DNA of 64,000 bases from assembly GCA_017531585.1 (NCBI GenBank), contig JAFXKT010000002.1, forward strand, positions 1 through 64,000, read 5' to 3'. The stretch is from Candidatus Saccharimonadota bacterium. GTDB taxonomy: Bacteria; Patescibacteriota; Saccharimonadia; Saccharimonadales; Saccharimonadaceae. Below are positions 1 through 8,943 of this stretch, piece by piece. Below the pieces are notes generated by a model. That model was given only the letters and a program-made list of their open reading frames with translations, was not told where the DNA came from and ran no database searches. Numbering within the stretch: the stretch's first letter is position 1; the number at the start of each line of letters is the position of its first letter. A program made the position numbers and the translations under genes.

Positions 1-940
<940 letters not shown>

Positions 941-944
941 ATGA

Positions 945-990
945 TCTACTTATTGAAATTGTCTTGTATGATTTCGATAAGTAGTGTAGA
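945..990 (+). other. Hairpin just after 23S rRNA, probable processing stem
   Basis: The arm CTACTTATTGAAAT (947-960) pairs with ATTTCGATAAGTAG (971-984) across a 10-nt loop, with one G-U pair. It begins within a few bases of the 23S 3' end. A position directly after a mature rRNA end suggests an RNase III-type maturation or transcript-stabilising stem. A second small hairpin, TTGGTGTTCAACACCAA, follows at 1003-1019. No tRNA lies in the 23S-5S spacer. Confidence 0.6.
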
Positions 991-1090
991 CTTAACTAGT
1001 AATTGGTGTTCAACACCAAAGCCAATTTAATTTCAATTAACTACTTGCAATATTAGTTAATTATTGTTAATATTTCGATAGCATCTACAT

Positions 1091-1150
1091 CGAAGTTAGA
1101 TTCTAAAATAGCCGCATCGTGTTTAGTGGCGCCCTTAGAGTCTAACTTCG
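1091..1150 (+). other. Pre-5S stem-loop overlapping the 5S 5' end
   Basis: CGAAGTTAGATTCTAA (1091-1106) pairs with TTAGAGTCTAACTTCG (1135-1150), 16 bp with one wobble. The loop contains a smaller stem, GCCGC/GTGGC. The 3' arm includes the first four bases assigned to mature 5S, so this stem and 5S helix I cannot both form fully. It is probably a precursor-processing structure. Confidence 0.6.
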
Positions 1151-1253
1151 GTGTCCATAGCGCCAGGGAAATACCTGTTCTCATTCCGAACACAGAAGTC
1201 AAGCCTGGTTGCGGCGATTATACTGCTCTGCGGGAAACTAGCAAGATGCCGAA
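1147..1253 (+). rRNA. rrf: 5S ribosomal RNA
   Basis: The core matches the 5S pattern: the 5' strand TTCGGTGTCCATAGCG, the loop B/C segment CATTCCGAACACAGAAGTCAAG near 1182-1204, and the 3' strand GATGCCGAA, which closes helix I with the 5' end (TTCGG/CCGAA). At about 107 nt it is slightly shorter than usual bacterial 5S (115-120 nt), so the true ends may extend a few bases. An intrinsic terminator follows directly. Confidence 0.88.
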
Positions 1254-1264
1254 TTATACAAATA

Positions 1265-1288
1265 GGCCACCTGAACGGGTGGCCTTTT
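1265..1288 (+). terminator. Intrinsic terminator after 5S rRNA
   Basis: The stem GGCCACC/GGTGGCC has a 6-nt loop and is followed by TTTT. It sits 12 nt after the 5S 3' end and probably closes the rRNA operon, although further hairpins follow downstream. Confidence 0.75.
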
Positions 1289-1510
1289 GTCTGCCCAAAT
1301 GAAATTTGGAGCAGATCAAAAGCCACGCGAATCAGGTGGAGAAAACTCCGTTTTCTGATTGCGTAGCAATCGCCTATTTGTATAACGCCCAGGCTCTCCA
1401 GACCTGGGCGCATTATACACCTTCGCGCTAGCGAGGGGTGATAACAGCCAGGCTCCTTAGACCTGGCTGCATTATACTACTCTAGCTGCCACCTATTTAA
1501 GGTGACTTAT
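1289..1510 (+). repeat. Run of hairpins with two tandem, covarying copies
   Basis: This gene-free stretch is almost all inverted repeats. A long hairpin spans 1325-1364 (CGCGAATCAG with CTGATTGCG, plus AGAAAA/TTTTCT). Two related 33-nt units lie at 1386-1418 and 1445-1477. Their stems are CGCCCAGG/CCTGGGCG and CAGCCAGG/CCTGGCTG, so both strands changed together, and each is followed by GCATTATAC. Smaller hairpins lie at about 1419-1440 and 1488-1505. TTATACAAATAGGC (1254-1267) is also repeated inverted at 1372-1385. No convincing ORF is present. Confidence 0.7.
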
Positions 1511-1511
1511 T

Positions 1512-2129
1512 TTATCTCTTTCTAATCTTGCCTATAGTCAATACTCTAGCAATCCCCCAAGCTCCCAGCAGAATCCCTATAGACCAGGCTATTGATGCCC
1601 AGATCGGCTGCTCGTATACAAATAGAAACGGATAAGGTCCATGCCAAACGCGAAGGACATTGAGTGTTATTGCGACCGCCGCATAGGCTAGGGTAAAGCT
1701 AAGTGCACGCATCGCATCTTTCTTAGAGAAGATCTTTGGCGCAAAGACGAGAAAGCTTATTATTGCGAGAATCGGGCAAAGTGTATGAGTATATAACATT
1801 GATCCTGCCGTAAGGACGTGCAATAGATCTCCAACCATCCAAGATAATACAAATACTACAACTAGGAATGTAACGGTCGTGGCGCTTACGGCTGCATGAA
1901 ATAGATTCCAAATGACCTTAGGAATCGCGAGCTTCTTATTCTTTAATGCACGAATACCGAATATAAGATTAATGGCCGATACGAGGAATAAGAAGATATT
2001 GCTAAGCTCTGTATAGTAAACTAGAGCGGTTGCGCCAATCTGTGAAAAAGAGATAACAAGGCCAATTGCTTCAAGTATAGCTATAACTAAATTGCAAATT
2101 AGGAATGCAAATAATTTCTTTCTGCTCAT
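1512..2129 (-). CDS. Pr6Pr-type multi-pass membrane protein
   Basis: The product is a 205-residue, strongly hydrophobic protein with about six predicted membrane segments. It has a YYTELSN motif in the second segment region, an HTLCP motif in the middle and GPYPFLFV near the C-terminus, the pattern I associate with the Pr6Pr family of membrane proteins. The function of that family is unclear. I chose the ATG at 2129 (MSRKKLF) rather than a longer in-frame start because a TATAAT box on the minus strand (2136-2141) ends only 6 nt upstream, which suggests a leaderless mRNA. The gene is monocistronic, faces the rRNA operon and ends just past the hairpin run. Confidence 0.7.
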   Translation of the reverse strand: MSRKKLFAFLICNLVIAILEAIGLVISFSQIGATALVYYTELSNIFLFLVSAINLIFGIRALKNKKLAIPKVIWNLFHAAVSATTVTFLVVVFVLSWMVGDLLHVLTAGSMLYTHTLCPILAIISFLVFAPKIFSKKDAMRALSFTLAYAAVAITLNVLRVWHGPYPFLFVYEQPIWASIAWSIGILLGAWGIARVLTIGKIRKR

Positions 2130-2203
2130 GTTTAAATTATATCGGTAAAAGCTAGAAAACAAAAATACCAGCACTTTGGCTGGTATTTTTAGGTTAGCTC
2201 AAA

Positions 2204-2773
2204 TTATTGGTTATCTACGCAGTTTAATGCGCCGCCTTCAAGCTGCATAACCATAGCGAAGAATTTGTTGCCAGATGCTTGCTTGATCGTGCCTTCTTTT
2301 TCGGTGCAGTGATGGGCAGGATAGACGGCAATTACATTGTAGCCTGCCGTTTCCTTTTTGTAAGCGGTTCTATTAAATACGGAGGACATATCAGCTTCGC
2401 CATCGGAATTATAAGAACCAGGAAGAACTGCCTTAAGGAAAGCGTAATCGGTACCATCTGGATCTTGGAATTGTTCAGCGTCGCCACCTGCAATGATATA
2501 TTTCTTGACCCATTCTGTGTCTTTTGTATCGTATACTGCTGGACCACCAGTAGACTCGCTACCAGAAAATGGTAGCTTGTAGTTGTTATTTGCCTGATAA
2601 TCGTTGATTGCCGATACGAAGCGGGTCATGTCGGAACGGCGGCGAGTATTTCTCTGGCTGCGCTGCAATGCTGGCAATGCGATGAATACCATCAAGAAGA
2701 TAAGACCTGCGATAGCAAGGACCAAGACGACCTCGATAATTGTGAAGCCTTTTTTACTGTTTTTATTTGTCAT
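2204..2773 (-). CDS. Type IV pilin-like protein (prepilin), copy 1
   Basis: A short basic leader (MTNKNSKKG) is followed by FTIIEVVLVLAIAGLIFLM, the class III prepilin signal: cleavage after Gly, Phe as residue 1, Glu at +5, and a hydrophobic helix of about 20 residues. The globular part (about 60-189) has two Cys near the C-terminus (HCTEK and LNCVDNQ) that could form the D-region disulfide. The first 60 residues and about 45 bp of upstream DNA are nearly identical to the pilin at 16232-16747 on the other strand. No pilus assembly genes (pilB, pilC, pilD) lie nearby, so assembly must come from elsewhere. A GGAG motif about 12 nt upstream is the likely ribosome binding site. Probable role: surface pilus or pseudopilus subunit. 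Confidence 0.85.
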   Translation of the reverse strand: MTNKNSKKGFTIIEVVLVLAIAGLIFLMVFIALPALQRSQRNTRRRSDMTRFVSAINDYQANNNYKLPFSGSESTGGPAVYDTKDTEWVKKYIIAGGDAEQFQDPDGTDYAFLKAVLPGSYNSDGEADMSSVFNRTAYKKETAGYNVIAVYPAHHCTEKEGTIKQASGNKFFAMVMQLEGGALNCVDNQ

Positions 2774-2851
2774 AGCTTTATATAACTCCTTTTAAAAGCT
2801 TATGTTTATCTATATTAATATTAACATAAGCAAGAATTATGTAAAGGGTTT

Positions 2852-5260
2852 CTATCTAGTAGTCTCAGCTTTCTCGCGAACGTGGTTTCTATGGATATCG
2901 CGAATAAGCTCCCAGAGCTTGCCAACGGCGTGCGTAATAAGGAATAGGACTCCTGGGCAGGAAACAATCAGGATGGACGTCATGATCCAGCCAGCAAGGC
3001 TTAGGTGCTCGATACTAAATAGAGTTGGCAAGAATGCTGTGCAGAGAATCAAACAAATCAAACAGCCAAAGATAATGAAAGATTTGTATGGGTTGAGTGG
3101 CTTAATAATCGAATAGATGTAGGCAAAGCCGACGGCTGCGACGACTAGGGTTGCGCTTGTAGAGATATCTTCGCCGCTGAGGCCTAAGATGCTGCCAATA
3201 ACCAAAGTTGAAGCAATCATGAAGACATCGGTTAAGCCACCAGGAACGGCTTTTCTTAGGATGTTTTCGACAAAGTTACCACGAATCAAATCACTGTTTG
3301 GTGCCTGAGATAGTAGGAAAGCTGGAATACCAATCGTGAAGGTACTAATAAGTGAAATCTGGCTTGGGACTAGCGGATATTTAACAGAGAAGCATATCGC
3401 AAGAATCGAGGTTAGGAGCGAGAATACGTTCTTTACCAAGAACAAACTACCAGAACGCTCGAGGTTGTTTACGACACGGCGACCTTCCATTACGACCTCT
3501 GGCATGCGTGAGAAATCCGACTCTAGCAAAACTACCTGCGCAGCCTGAGCGGCAGCATCGCTACCGGATGCCATGGCGACAGAACAGTCTGCATCGCGGA
3601 GCGCCAAAACATCGTTTACGCCATCACCTGTCATAGCTACGGTAAACTTCTGTTTCTGTAGGCTCTTTACGAACTTGCGTTTCTGATCTGGCGTAACGCG
3701 GCCAAACACGACATATTCTTGCATGGCAGCGTCAATAGCCTCATCTGTAGTTAAAGTAGAGGCATCGATGTAATGTTCGGCGCCGTCAATTCCGGCTTTC
3801 TTCGCGATTTCGGAAACGGTAATCGGGTTATCGCCAGAAATAACCTTAATATTAACGCCTTGCTCTTTGAAGAACTTAAAGGTCTCTACGGCGTTCTCGC
3901 GGATAGGGTTAATAAGCAGGACTAGGCCAATCGGGTGGAACTCCTTTGTTAAAGCCTTGCCGTTCAGAGTTCCATCATACTTACCAAAAATCAAAACACG
4001 CTCACCCTTACGGCTGTGCTTCTCGATCTTGCCCTTATATTTATCGTAATTATCTTTAAGGATAAACTCTGGTGCGCCAATTACATAAGCGCCGTCTTCG
4101 AAGCTGACGCCACTGTATTTAAACTCGGAAGAAAAGGCCTGAACGCTCTTGGCTTTGCGACCGGTTGGTAAGTTAAAGAAGCTCTTGAGTGCTGTCATAG
4201 TGATATTATCGGAATCTTGTGCATAGGCAAAATCACTGAGGAGCTCCTTCATGTCGTTAGCTTTGAAATGCTCGGTATCAAGCACTTCGATATCGGAAAC
4301 TTCCATATCGTTGCTCGTAATCGTACCAGTCTTATCGACGCAAAGGACATTTACGCGTGCAAGCGTCTCGATACTCTTCATGTCGTGAAGAAGGACTTTC
4401 TTTTTGCCGAGCCTCATGGCGCTAAGAGCCAAAGCTACACTAGCGAGAAGGAAGAGCCCTTCTGGAATCATGCCAATAATCGCCGCAATAACAGAACGCA
4501 CACTTTCGAAACTGCTGAGCTGCTTTACAAAATAGCTCTGCGTAAAGAGAATGATTGCAATTGGAATAATCGCAATGCCTGCAATACGGACAATCTTGTT
4601 AAGTGAGCGAATGATTTCGGACTGCTCGCGCTTGTTTGTATGCTTTGCCTGCAAAGTAAGCTGGTTAATATAGCTTTCTGCGCCAACCTTTGTAAGTTTT
4701 GCAAAACATTTACCAGACACAATAAAGCTTCCAGACATGAGCTCGGAATCAATGGTCTTGTTAATTTCGTCGGATTCACCAGTAAGCAAAGCTTCATTAA
4801 CGGAAACGTTGCCATCAACAACAACGGCATCGGCCACGATCTGGTCGCCAGCCTTGAACATGACAATATCGTCTTTGACTAGCGTTTCAGCATCGACGCG
4901 GAGGAGTTTCTTATCGCGAACGACCCTGGCTGTCGGGGCATTCATAATCATAAGATGATCGAGCACGATCTTGGCGCGGATTTCCTGGAAGATACCGATG
5001 AAAGTGTTTGCTAAGATGATCGGCAAGAATGTCAAATCCCTGTATGAGCCTACAGAAATAAGCACCAAGGCAATAATAATAAATACAAAGTTAAAATATG
5101 TAAAAACGTTGCTCGCGACAATCTGCGGAACGGTCTTTGAAGGCGGTTGAACGGCTTTGTTTACGAGTCCAGCGCGAACACGTTCGCGGATCTCTTTCGG
5201 AGTAAGACCCGAAAAAGGAATTATATTCTCAGGATTACTGTTTTGTTTATTTTTGTCCAT
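2852..5260 (-). CDS. P-type cation ATPase, CtpE-like
   Basis: The 802-residue P-type ATPase has TGES in the actuator domain (about residue 158), the phosphorylation motif DKTGT (about 307), and TGDGVND in the hinge (about 542). The N-terminal segment LTPKEIRERVRAGLVNKA followed by VFTYFNF resembles mycobacterial CtpE, a Ca2+-uptake ATPase, more than the SERCA-like pumps. There is no N-terminal heavy-metal domain and no CPC motif in M6, which argues against copper or zinc export. The conserved M4 PEG is present (IIGMIPEGLFLL). It is divergent from a second P-type ATPase 86 bp away, so the two may balance the same ion in opposite directions. The ion specificity is inferred, not seen. Confidence 0.85.
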   Translation of the reverse strand: MDKNKQNSNPENIIPFSGLTPKEIRERVRAGLVNKAVQPPSKTVPQIVASNVFTYFNFVFIIIALVLISVGSYRDLTFLPIILANTFIGIFQEIRAKIVLDHLMIMNAPTARVVRDKKLLRVDAETLVKDDIVMFKAGDQIVADAVVVDGNVSVNEALLTGESDEINKTIDSELMSGSFIVSGKCFAKLTKVGAESYINQLTLQAKHTNKREQSEIIRSLNKIVRIAGIAIIPIAIILFTQSYFVKQLSSFESVRSVIAAIIGMIPEGLFLLASVALALSAMRLGKKKVLLHDMKSIETLARVNVLCVDKTGTITSNDMEVSDIEVLDTEHFKANDMKELLSDFAYAQDSDNITMTALKSFFNLPTGRKAKSVQAFSSEFKYSGVSFEDGAYVIGAPEFILKDNYDKYKGKIEKHSRKGERVLIFGKYDGTLNGKALTKEFHPIGLVLLINPIRENAVETFKFFKEQGVNIKVISGDNPITVSEIAKKAGIDGAEHYIDASTLTTDEAIDAAMQEYVVFGRVTPDQKRKFVKSLQKQKFTVAMTGDGVNDVLALRDADCSVAMASGSDAAAQAAQVVLLESDFSRMPEVVMEGRRVVNNLERSGSLFLVKNVFSLLTSILAICFSVKYPLVPSQISLISTFTIGIPAFLLSQAPNSDLIRGNFVENILRKAVPGGLTDVFMIASTLVIGSILGLSGEDISTSATLVVAAVGFAYIYSIIKPLNPYKSFIIFGCLICLILCTAFLPTLFSIEHLSLAGWIMTSILIVSCPGVLFLITHAVGKLWELIRDIHRNHVREKAETTR

Positions 5261-5346
5261 TTATACTCTTAGTTTACCTTATTTTAAGCATAAAAGATAG
5301 ACGCTGCGAACGAGCGAGAATTGACAGAGTCGTATATAATATACTT

Positions 5347-7980
5347 ATGCTTAAGTCTTTTTATGACGCAGAAATAGAAGAGATTTTTGAGTCGCTAAAG
5401 ACATCCAAAAAGGGTTTAAGTTCGAAAGAGGCAGATGAGCGCCTAAAGAAATATGGCCGCAATGTCCTTCCGAGGAAGAAAAAAGACAGCATTATTAAGA
5501 TTTTCTTCCGTGAATTCTTGGACCCATTGGTTTTGTTGCTTTTCGTTGCGATTATCGCCTCGCTTGTTGCGGGCGAAATTATCGATGCTTTCGTAATCCT
5601 CGGCATTATCTTGGTTGATGCAATTCTGGGCGTTTATCAGGAAAACCGCGCCAACAAAACCGCCGAAGCACTAGAAAAGCTGATTCGGGTTAATACGAAC
5701 ACGCTCCGAAATAATAGCGTCCTGCCGCTTGATGCAGAATTATTAGTGCCTGGCGATATTGTAATGCTAGAATCTGGTGATAAAATCCCTGCGGATCTTC
5801 GCCTTATCGAAGTGCATAATTTCTCGGTAGATGAATCTATTTTGACCGGCGAAAGCCTCGCGGTCGTAAAAGACCCAGCGGTTCTGGAAGAAAATATCGA
5901 ATCTCTGTCAGATAGAATTAATCTGGCTTATTCTGGTACGACTGTTGTAAGTGGTAGGGCGACGGCGGTCGTTATAAAAACTGGTCTTGAGACTGAGCTT
6001 GGTAAAATTGCAGATAGCTTTAATAATGCTATTGACGAGAAAACTCCGCTATCCTTGAGAGTTAACAAGCTGTCGAAACAGATTACTATTATGGTGCTTG
6101 TCGTGGCCATTATTACGGCTGCGCTCCTGATTTACAAACGAGTTCCGTATACCGAGATTCTGATTACGGTTATTGCCTTTGCGGTCTCTGCGATGCCAGA
6201 AGGCTTACCGCTCGCGCTCACGATGGCGCTCACGATTGCTTCGAACCGCATGGCAAAGCAAAATGTCATTGTGCGAAAACTTAAAGCCGCTGAATCTCTC
6301 GGTAGCTGCACAGTGATTGCTTCGGATAAAACTGGCACGCTTACTATGAATCAGCAGACTGCCAAAAAGATTGTCCTACCAAACGGCAAGCAGTATGAAG
6401 TGACTGGCTCTGGCTATGATTTGAACGGCGAAGTGAAGGGCGAATCAATGAAGTATGCCGAAGAGATTGGTCTGCTTGGCGTTCTAAATAATGAGGCAGT
6501 CATCAATAAAAACGAGCTTTCTGGCGACTCGATCGATCTTGCTTTCTTGGTACTAGGCGAAAAGTTAGGAGTCAAAAAAGACGATATCGAGATAATCGAA
6601 AACATTCCGTACGAATCCGAGAATAAGTATTCTGCAGTATTCTATGAGCAGGACGGCAAACGTTATTGTACAGTTAAGGGCTCGCCAGAGGTTGTTGCGA
6701 GCTTCTGCACGAAGGTGGATTTTCTCAAAAAGAAGGATACTGAGAAGCTTTTGACGCAAAATAACGAGCTTGCCAGTGATGGTTATCGTGTGATTGCGCT
6801 CGCGAAGGGTGAAGTCGAGAAGAAGAGTAGGTATAGTACAAAAGACATCAAAAATCTCTCCTTTATGGGTATGGTTGCCTTTATTGATCCGGTCCGCGAA
6901 GAGGCTACGGCTTCTATTGCTGCTTGTAAGAAGGCTGGCATTAAAGTCCTCATGATTACGGGCGATCATCCGCTTACGGCTCTCTCGATTGCGAAAGATT
7001 TGAAGCTCGTAAAATCCGAAGACAAAATCGCGACGAGTTCTGATGTTGAAGTAGCGCTTGGTGAAGGTGAGCATTATTTTGACGACTTCGTAAAAGAGAA
7101 AACGGTCTTTGCGCGCGTTACGCCACTTCAAAAGCTCGCGATTATCGAATCTTTGAAGAGGCAGGGCGAGTTTGTGGCTGTGACGGGCGATGGTGTAAAT
7201 GATGCTCCAGCTCTCAAGAGCGCTAATATTGGCGTCGCGATGGGTAGTGGAACGGATATCGCACACGATGCTTCGGACATGATTATCAAGGGCGATAATT
7301 TTAAATCCATCGTTTCGGGTATCAAAGAGGGCAGGATTGCCTACGCAAATATTCGCAAGATTATGTTCTTCTTGTTGTCTTGTGGTATGTCTGAGGCGGT
7401 TTTCTTCTGTGCCTCGATCTTTATGAATCTGCCTATGCCACTCACGGCCGTACAGTTCCTCTGGTTAAATATCGTAACCGATGGCTTACAAGATTTGGCT
7501 TTGTCTTTTGAGCGTGGCGAAAAAGACGTTTTGAACGAAAAACCGCGCAGTCCAAAAGAGTCTATCTTTGATAAAAGTCTAGTCCTAAGAATTGCGGGCG
7601 GAACGGTATTCATGAGTATGATTGCGCTAGTTGCTTGGATTCTTCTCTTGAACTTCTTTAACTTTAGCCCATTTGTGGCACGCGGATATATTATGTGTCT
7701 GATCGTATTTATGCAGAACATTCACGTCTTAAACTGTCGCAGCGAAAAAGCTTCATTCTATGCTGTATCTTTACTCAAGAGTCCATTTGTTTTATTTGCG
7801 ATTCTAGGGAATATTGCCTTGCAGTTTGTCGTGATGGAGTTCGCGCCTTTGTCTAAGCTGCTTGATGCCAGCTCGATCCCGCTCAGTCATATAGTCTATT
7901 TGTTTATTACGGCGCTCCTTATCTTACCGATGATGGAGCTTGTAAAGCAATTACTAAATAAAATTGAGCATAAAAAATAG
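5347..7980 (+). CDS. P2A-type calcium-transporting ATPase
   Basis: The 877-residue protein has the P2-type layout: an N-terminal cation-ATPase domain (1-75), TGES (about 165), M4 PEGLP (about 284), DKTGTLT (about 327), TGDGVNDAPALK (about 612), and M6 NIVTDG (about residue 703). PEGLP with NxxTD is the calcium-site signature of SERCA/PMCA-like pumps, so export of Ca2+ from the cytosol is likely. Mn2+ cannot be excluded. A TATAAT box (5335-5340) ends 6 nt before the ATG, so the mRNA is probably leaderless. A bidirectional terminator follows. The divergent neighbour is a CtpE-like ATPase. Confidence 0.9.
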   Translation: MLKSFYDAEIEEIFESLKTSKKGLSSKEADERLKKYGRNVLPRKKKDSIIKIFFREFLDPLVLLLFVAIIASLVAGEIIDAFVILGIILVDAILGVYQENRANKTAEALEKLIRVNTNTLRNNSVLPLDAELLVPGDIVMLESGDKIPADLRLIEVHNFSVDESILTGESLAVVKDPAVLEENIESLSDRINLAYSGTTVVSGRATAVVIKTGLETELGKIADSFNNAIDEKTPLSLRVNKLSKQITIMVLVVAIITAALLIYKRVPYTEILITVIAFAVSAMPEGLPLALTMALTIASNRMAKQNVIVRKLKAAESLGSCTVIASDKTGTLTMNQQTAKKIVLPNGKQYEVTGSGYDLNGEVKGESMKYAEEIGLLGVLNNEAVINKNELSGDSIDLAFLVLGEKLGVKKDDIEIIENIPYESENKYSAVFYEQDGKRYCTVKGSPEVVASFCTKVDFLKKKDTEKLLTQNNELASDGYRVIALAKGEVEKKSRYSTKDIKNLSFMGMVAFIDPVREEATASIAACKKAGIKVLMITGDHPLTALSIAKDLKLVKSEDKIATSSDVEVALGEGEHYFDDFVKEKTVFARVTPLQKLAIIESLKRQGEFVAVTGDGVNDAPALKSANIGVAMGSGTDIAHDASDMIIKGDNFKSIVSGIKEGRIAYANIRKIMFFLLSCGMSEAVFFCASIFMNLPMPLTAVQFLWLNIVTDGLQDLALSFERGEKDVLNEKPRSPKESIFDKSLVLRIAGGTVFMSMIALVAWILLLNFFNFSPFVARGYIMCLIVFMQNIHVLNCRSEKASFYAVSLLKSPFVLFAILGNIALQFVVMEFAPLSKLLDASSIPLSHIVYLFITALLILPMMELVKQLLNKIEHKK

Positions 7981-8002
7981 AGGGCCGGAGCCCTCTGTTT
8001 TT
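7979..8002 (+). terminator. Bidirectional intrinsic terminator
   Basis: The stem AGAGGGC/GCCCTCT has a CGGA loop, with TTTTT on the plus side and a U-run on the minus side as well. It lies between the convergent Ca2+-ATPase gene and the Ser/Lys-tailed membrane protein gene. Confidence 0.85.
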
Positions 8003-8021
8003 AAAAAAAATGTGCGCGGAG

Positions 8022-8816
8022 TTAGGCCTTTGCGGGGGCCTTTTTCTTTGGAGCAGGTTTGCTTGAGCTAGGCTTCTTGCTGCCGGAGCTTGTCTTGCTA
8101 CTGGAACCAGAGCTAGGTTTCTTGCTACTAGAGCTAGAACTCGATTTCTTGCTGCTAGGGCTAGACGTCTTCTTGCTGCTGGAGCTAGATGATGACTTGC
8201 TGTTAGAGCTAGATTTCGCTTTGGAACTAGAGCTTGACTTGCTTGCGGTGGCGGATTTTGCCTTGCTGCTTGAGCTTGAGCTGGATTTCTTGCTGGACTT
8301 GGTGTGCCTGTCGCCAAAGAAATCCTTTGCGGACTTCTTCTTGTTGTTCTCTTCGTCGATATCGTCGTCCTCCTGGTTGGAGAATGCGTTAGCAATGAAG
8401 GGCCAGACCCAGTTGAGAATCCAGTTGATTGCCCAGAGAACGGCGCAGATCCACATCAGCTTGTTGCCGAAGCTAGACAGGAAGTTGAACTTTCTGTCGA
8501 GCGGCATTGTAGCCGGCGTGAGCAGACCAAGGAACCAGCAGCCAATCCACAGGCCAGCCCCGACGAGTGTCAGTACTGTCCACAGATAGAACCACTTGCC
8601 ACCAATGGAATCGTAGTCCACGGTGAACCAACTGAGAAAGTCAGTGGTTCGCGGGTGCTTGTTCGCCCACTTGTGATGTTTGTTGAAGAACTTCTGCCAA
8701 TTTGGAATGGCGAAAGACTCATCAAATGCCACACCCTTAGAATAAGGGAAACGGCTAACCAGGCGAACGTTTCTGTCGTTCTTGCTCTTGTTTGTGCTCT
8801 TGTTGTCTTTACTCAT
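8022..8816 (-). CDS. Two-TM membrane protein with long Ser/Lys-rich tail
   Basis: The 264-residue protein starts at MSKDNK, 7 nt after a GGAGGT ribosome binding site. Residues 1-70 are soluble and basic. Two membrane segments lie near 75-97 and 118-140 and are rich in Trp. After an acidic patch (QEDDDIDEEN) the last 110 residues are almost only Ser and Lys, with blocks such as SSSSSSSKAK and SSSKPAPKKKAPAKA. The tail resembles the nucleic-acid-binding or wall-binding tails of other bacteria, but no enzyme domain can be seen. The gene has a near-consensus promoter (minus strand 8864-8892, TTGACT-17-TATAAT) and a leader of about 45 nt, unlike the leaderless core genes nearby. I do not recognise the family. 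Confidence 0.75.
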   Translation of the reverse strand: MSKDNKSTNKSKNDRNVRLVSRFPYSKGVAFDESFAIPNWQKFFNKHHKWANKHPRTTDFLSWFTVDYDSIGGKWFYLWTVLTLVGAGLWIGCWFLGLLTPATMPLDRKFNFLSSFGNKLMWICAVLWAINWILNWVWPFIANAFSNQEDDDIDEENNKKKSAKDFFGDRHTKSSKKSSSSSSSKAKSATASKSSSSSKAKSSSNSKSSSSSSSKKTSSPSSKKSSSSSSSKKPSSGSSSKTSSGSKKPSSSKPAPKKKAPAKA

Positions 8817-8863
8817 GATTAACACCTCCGAAAATAATTTAATGTGCTAAGTAAGACATATAT

Positions 8864-8892
8864 ATTATAGCACAAAATGCCAAAATAGTCAA
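8864..8892 (-). promoter_or_regulatory. Sigma70-type promoter of the Ser/Lys-tail gene
   Basis: On the minus strand TTGACT is followed by a 17-bp spacer and TATAAT. The predicted transcript starts about 45 nt before the ATG and includes GGAGGT. Confidence 0.75.
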
Positions 8893-8943
8893 TAAGCGTA
8901 AGCTGTTACAATGGTTTATAATGTAAAGAAAAACGGAGGTGTG

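Noticed and set aside
5321-5340. TTGACA upstream of the Ca2+-ATPase gene
   Set aside because: Only 8 bp separate it from the TATAAT box, so it is not a functional -35 for that -10.
8059-8589. Leu/Glu-rich plus-strand ORF
   Set aside because: It is the complement of the Ser/Lys tail of the minus-strand gene and has no start signal.
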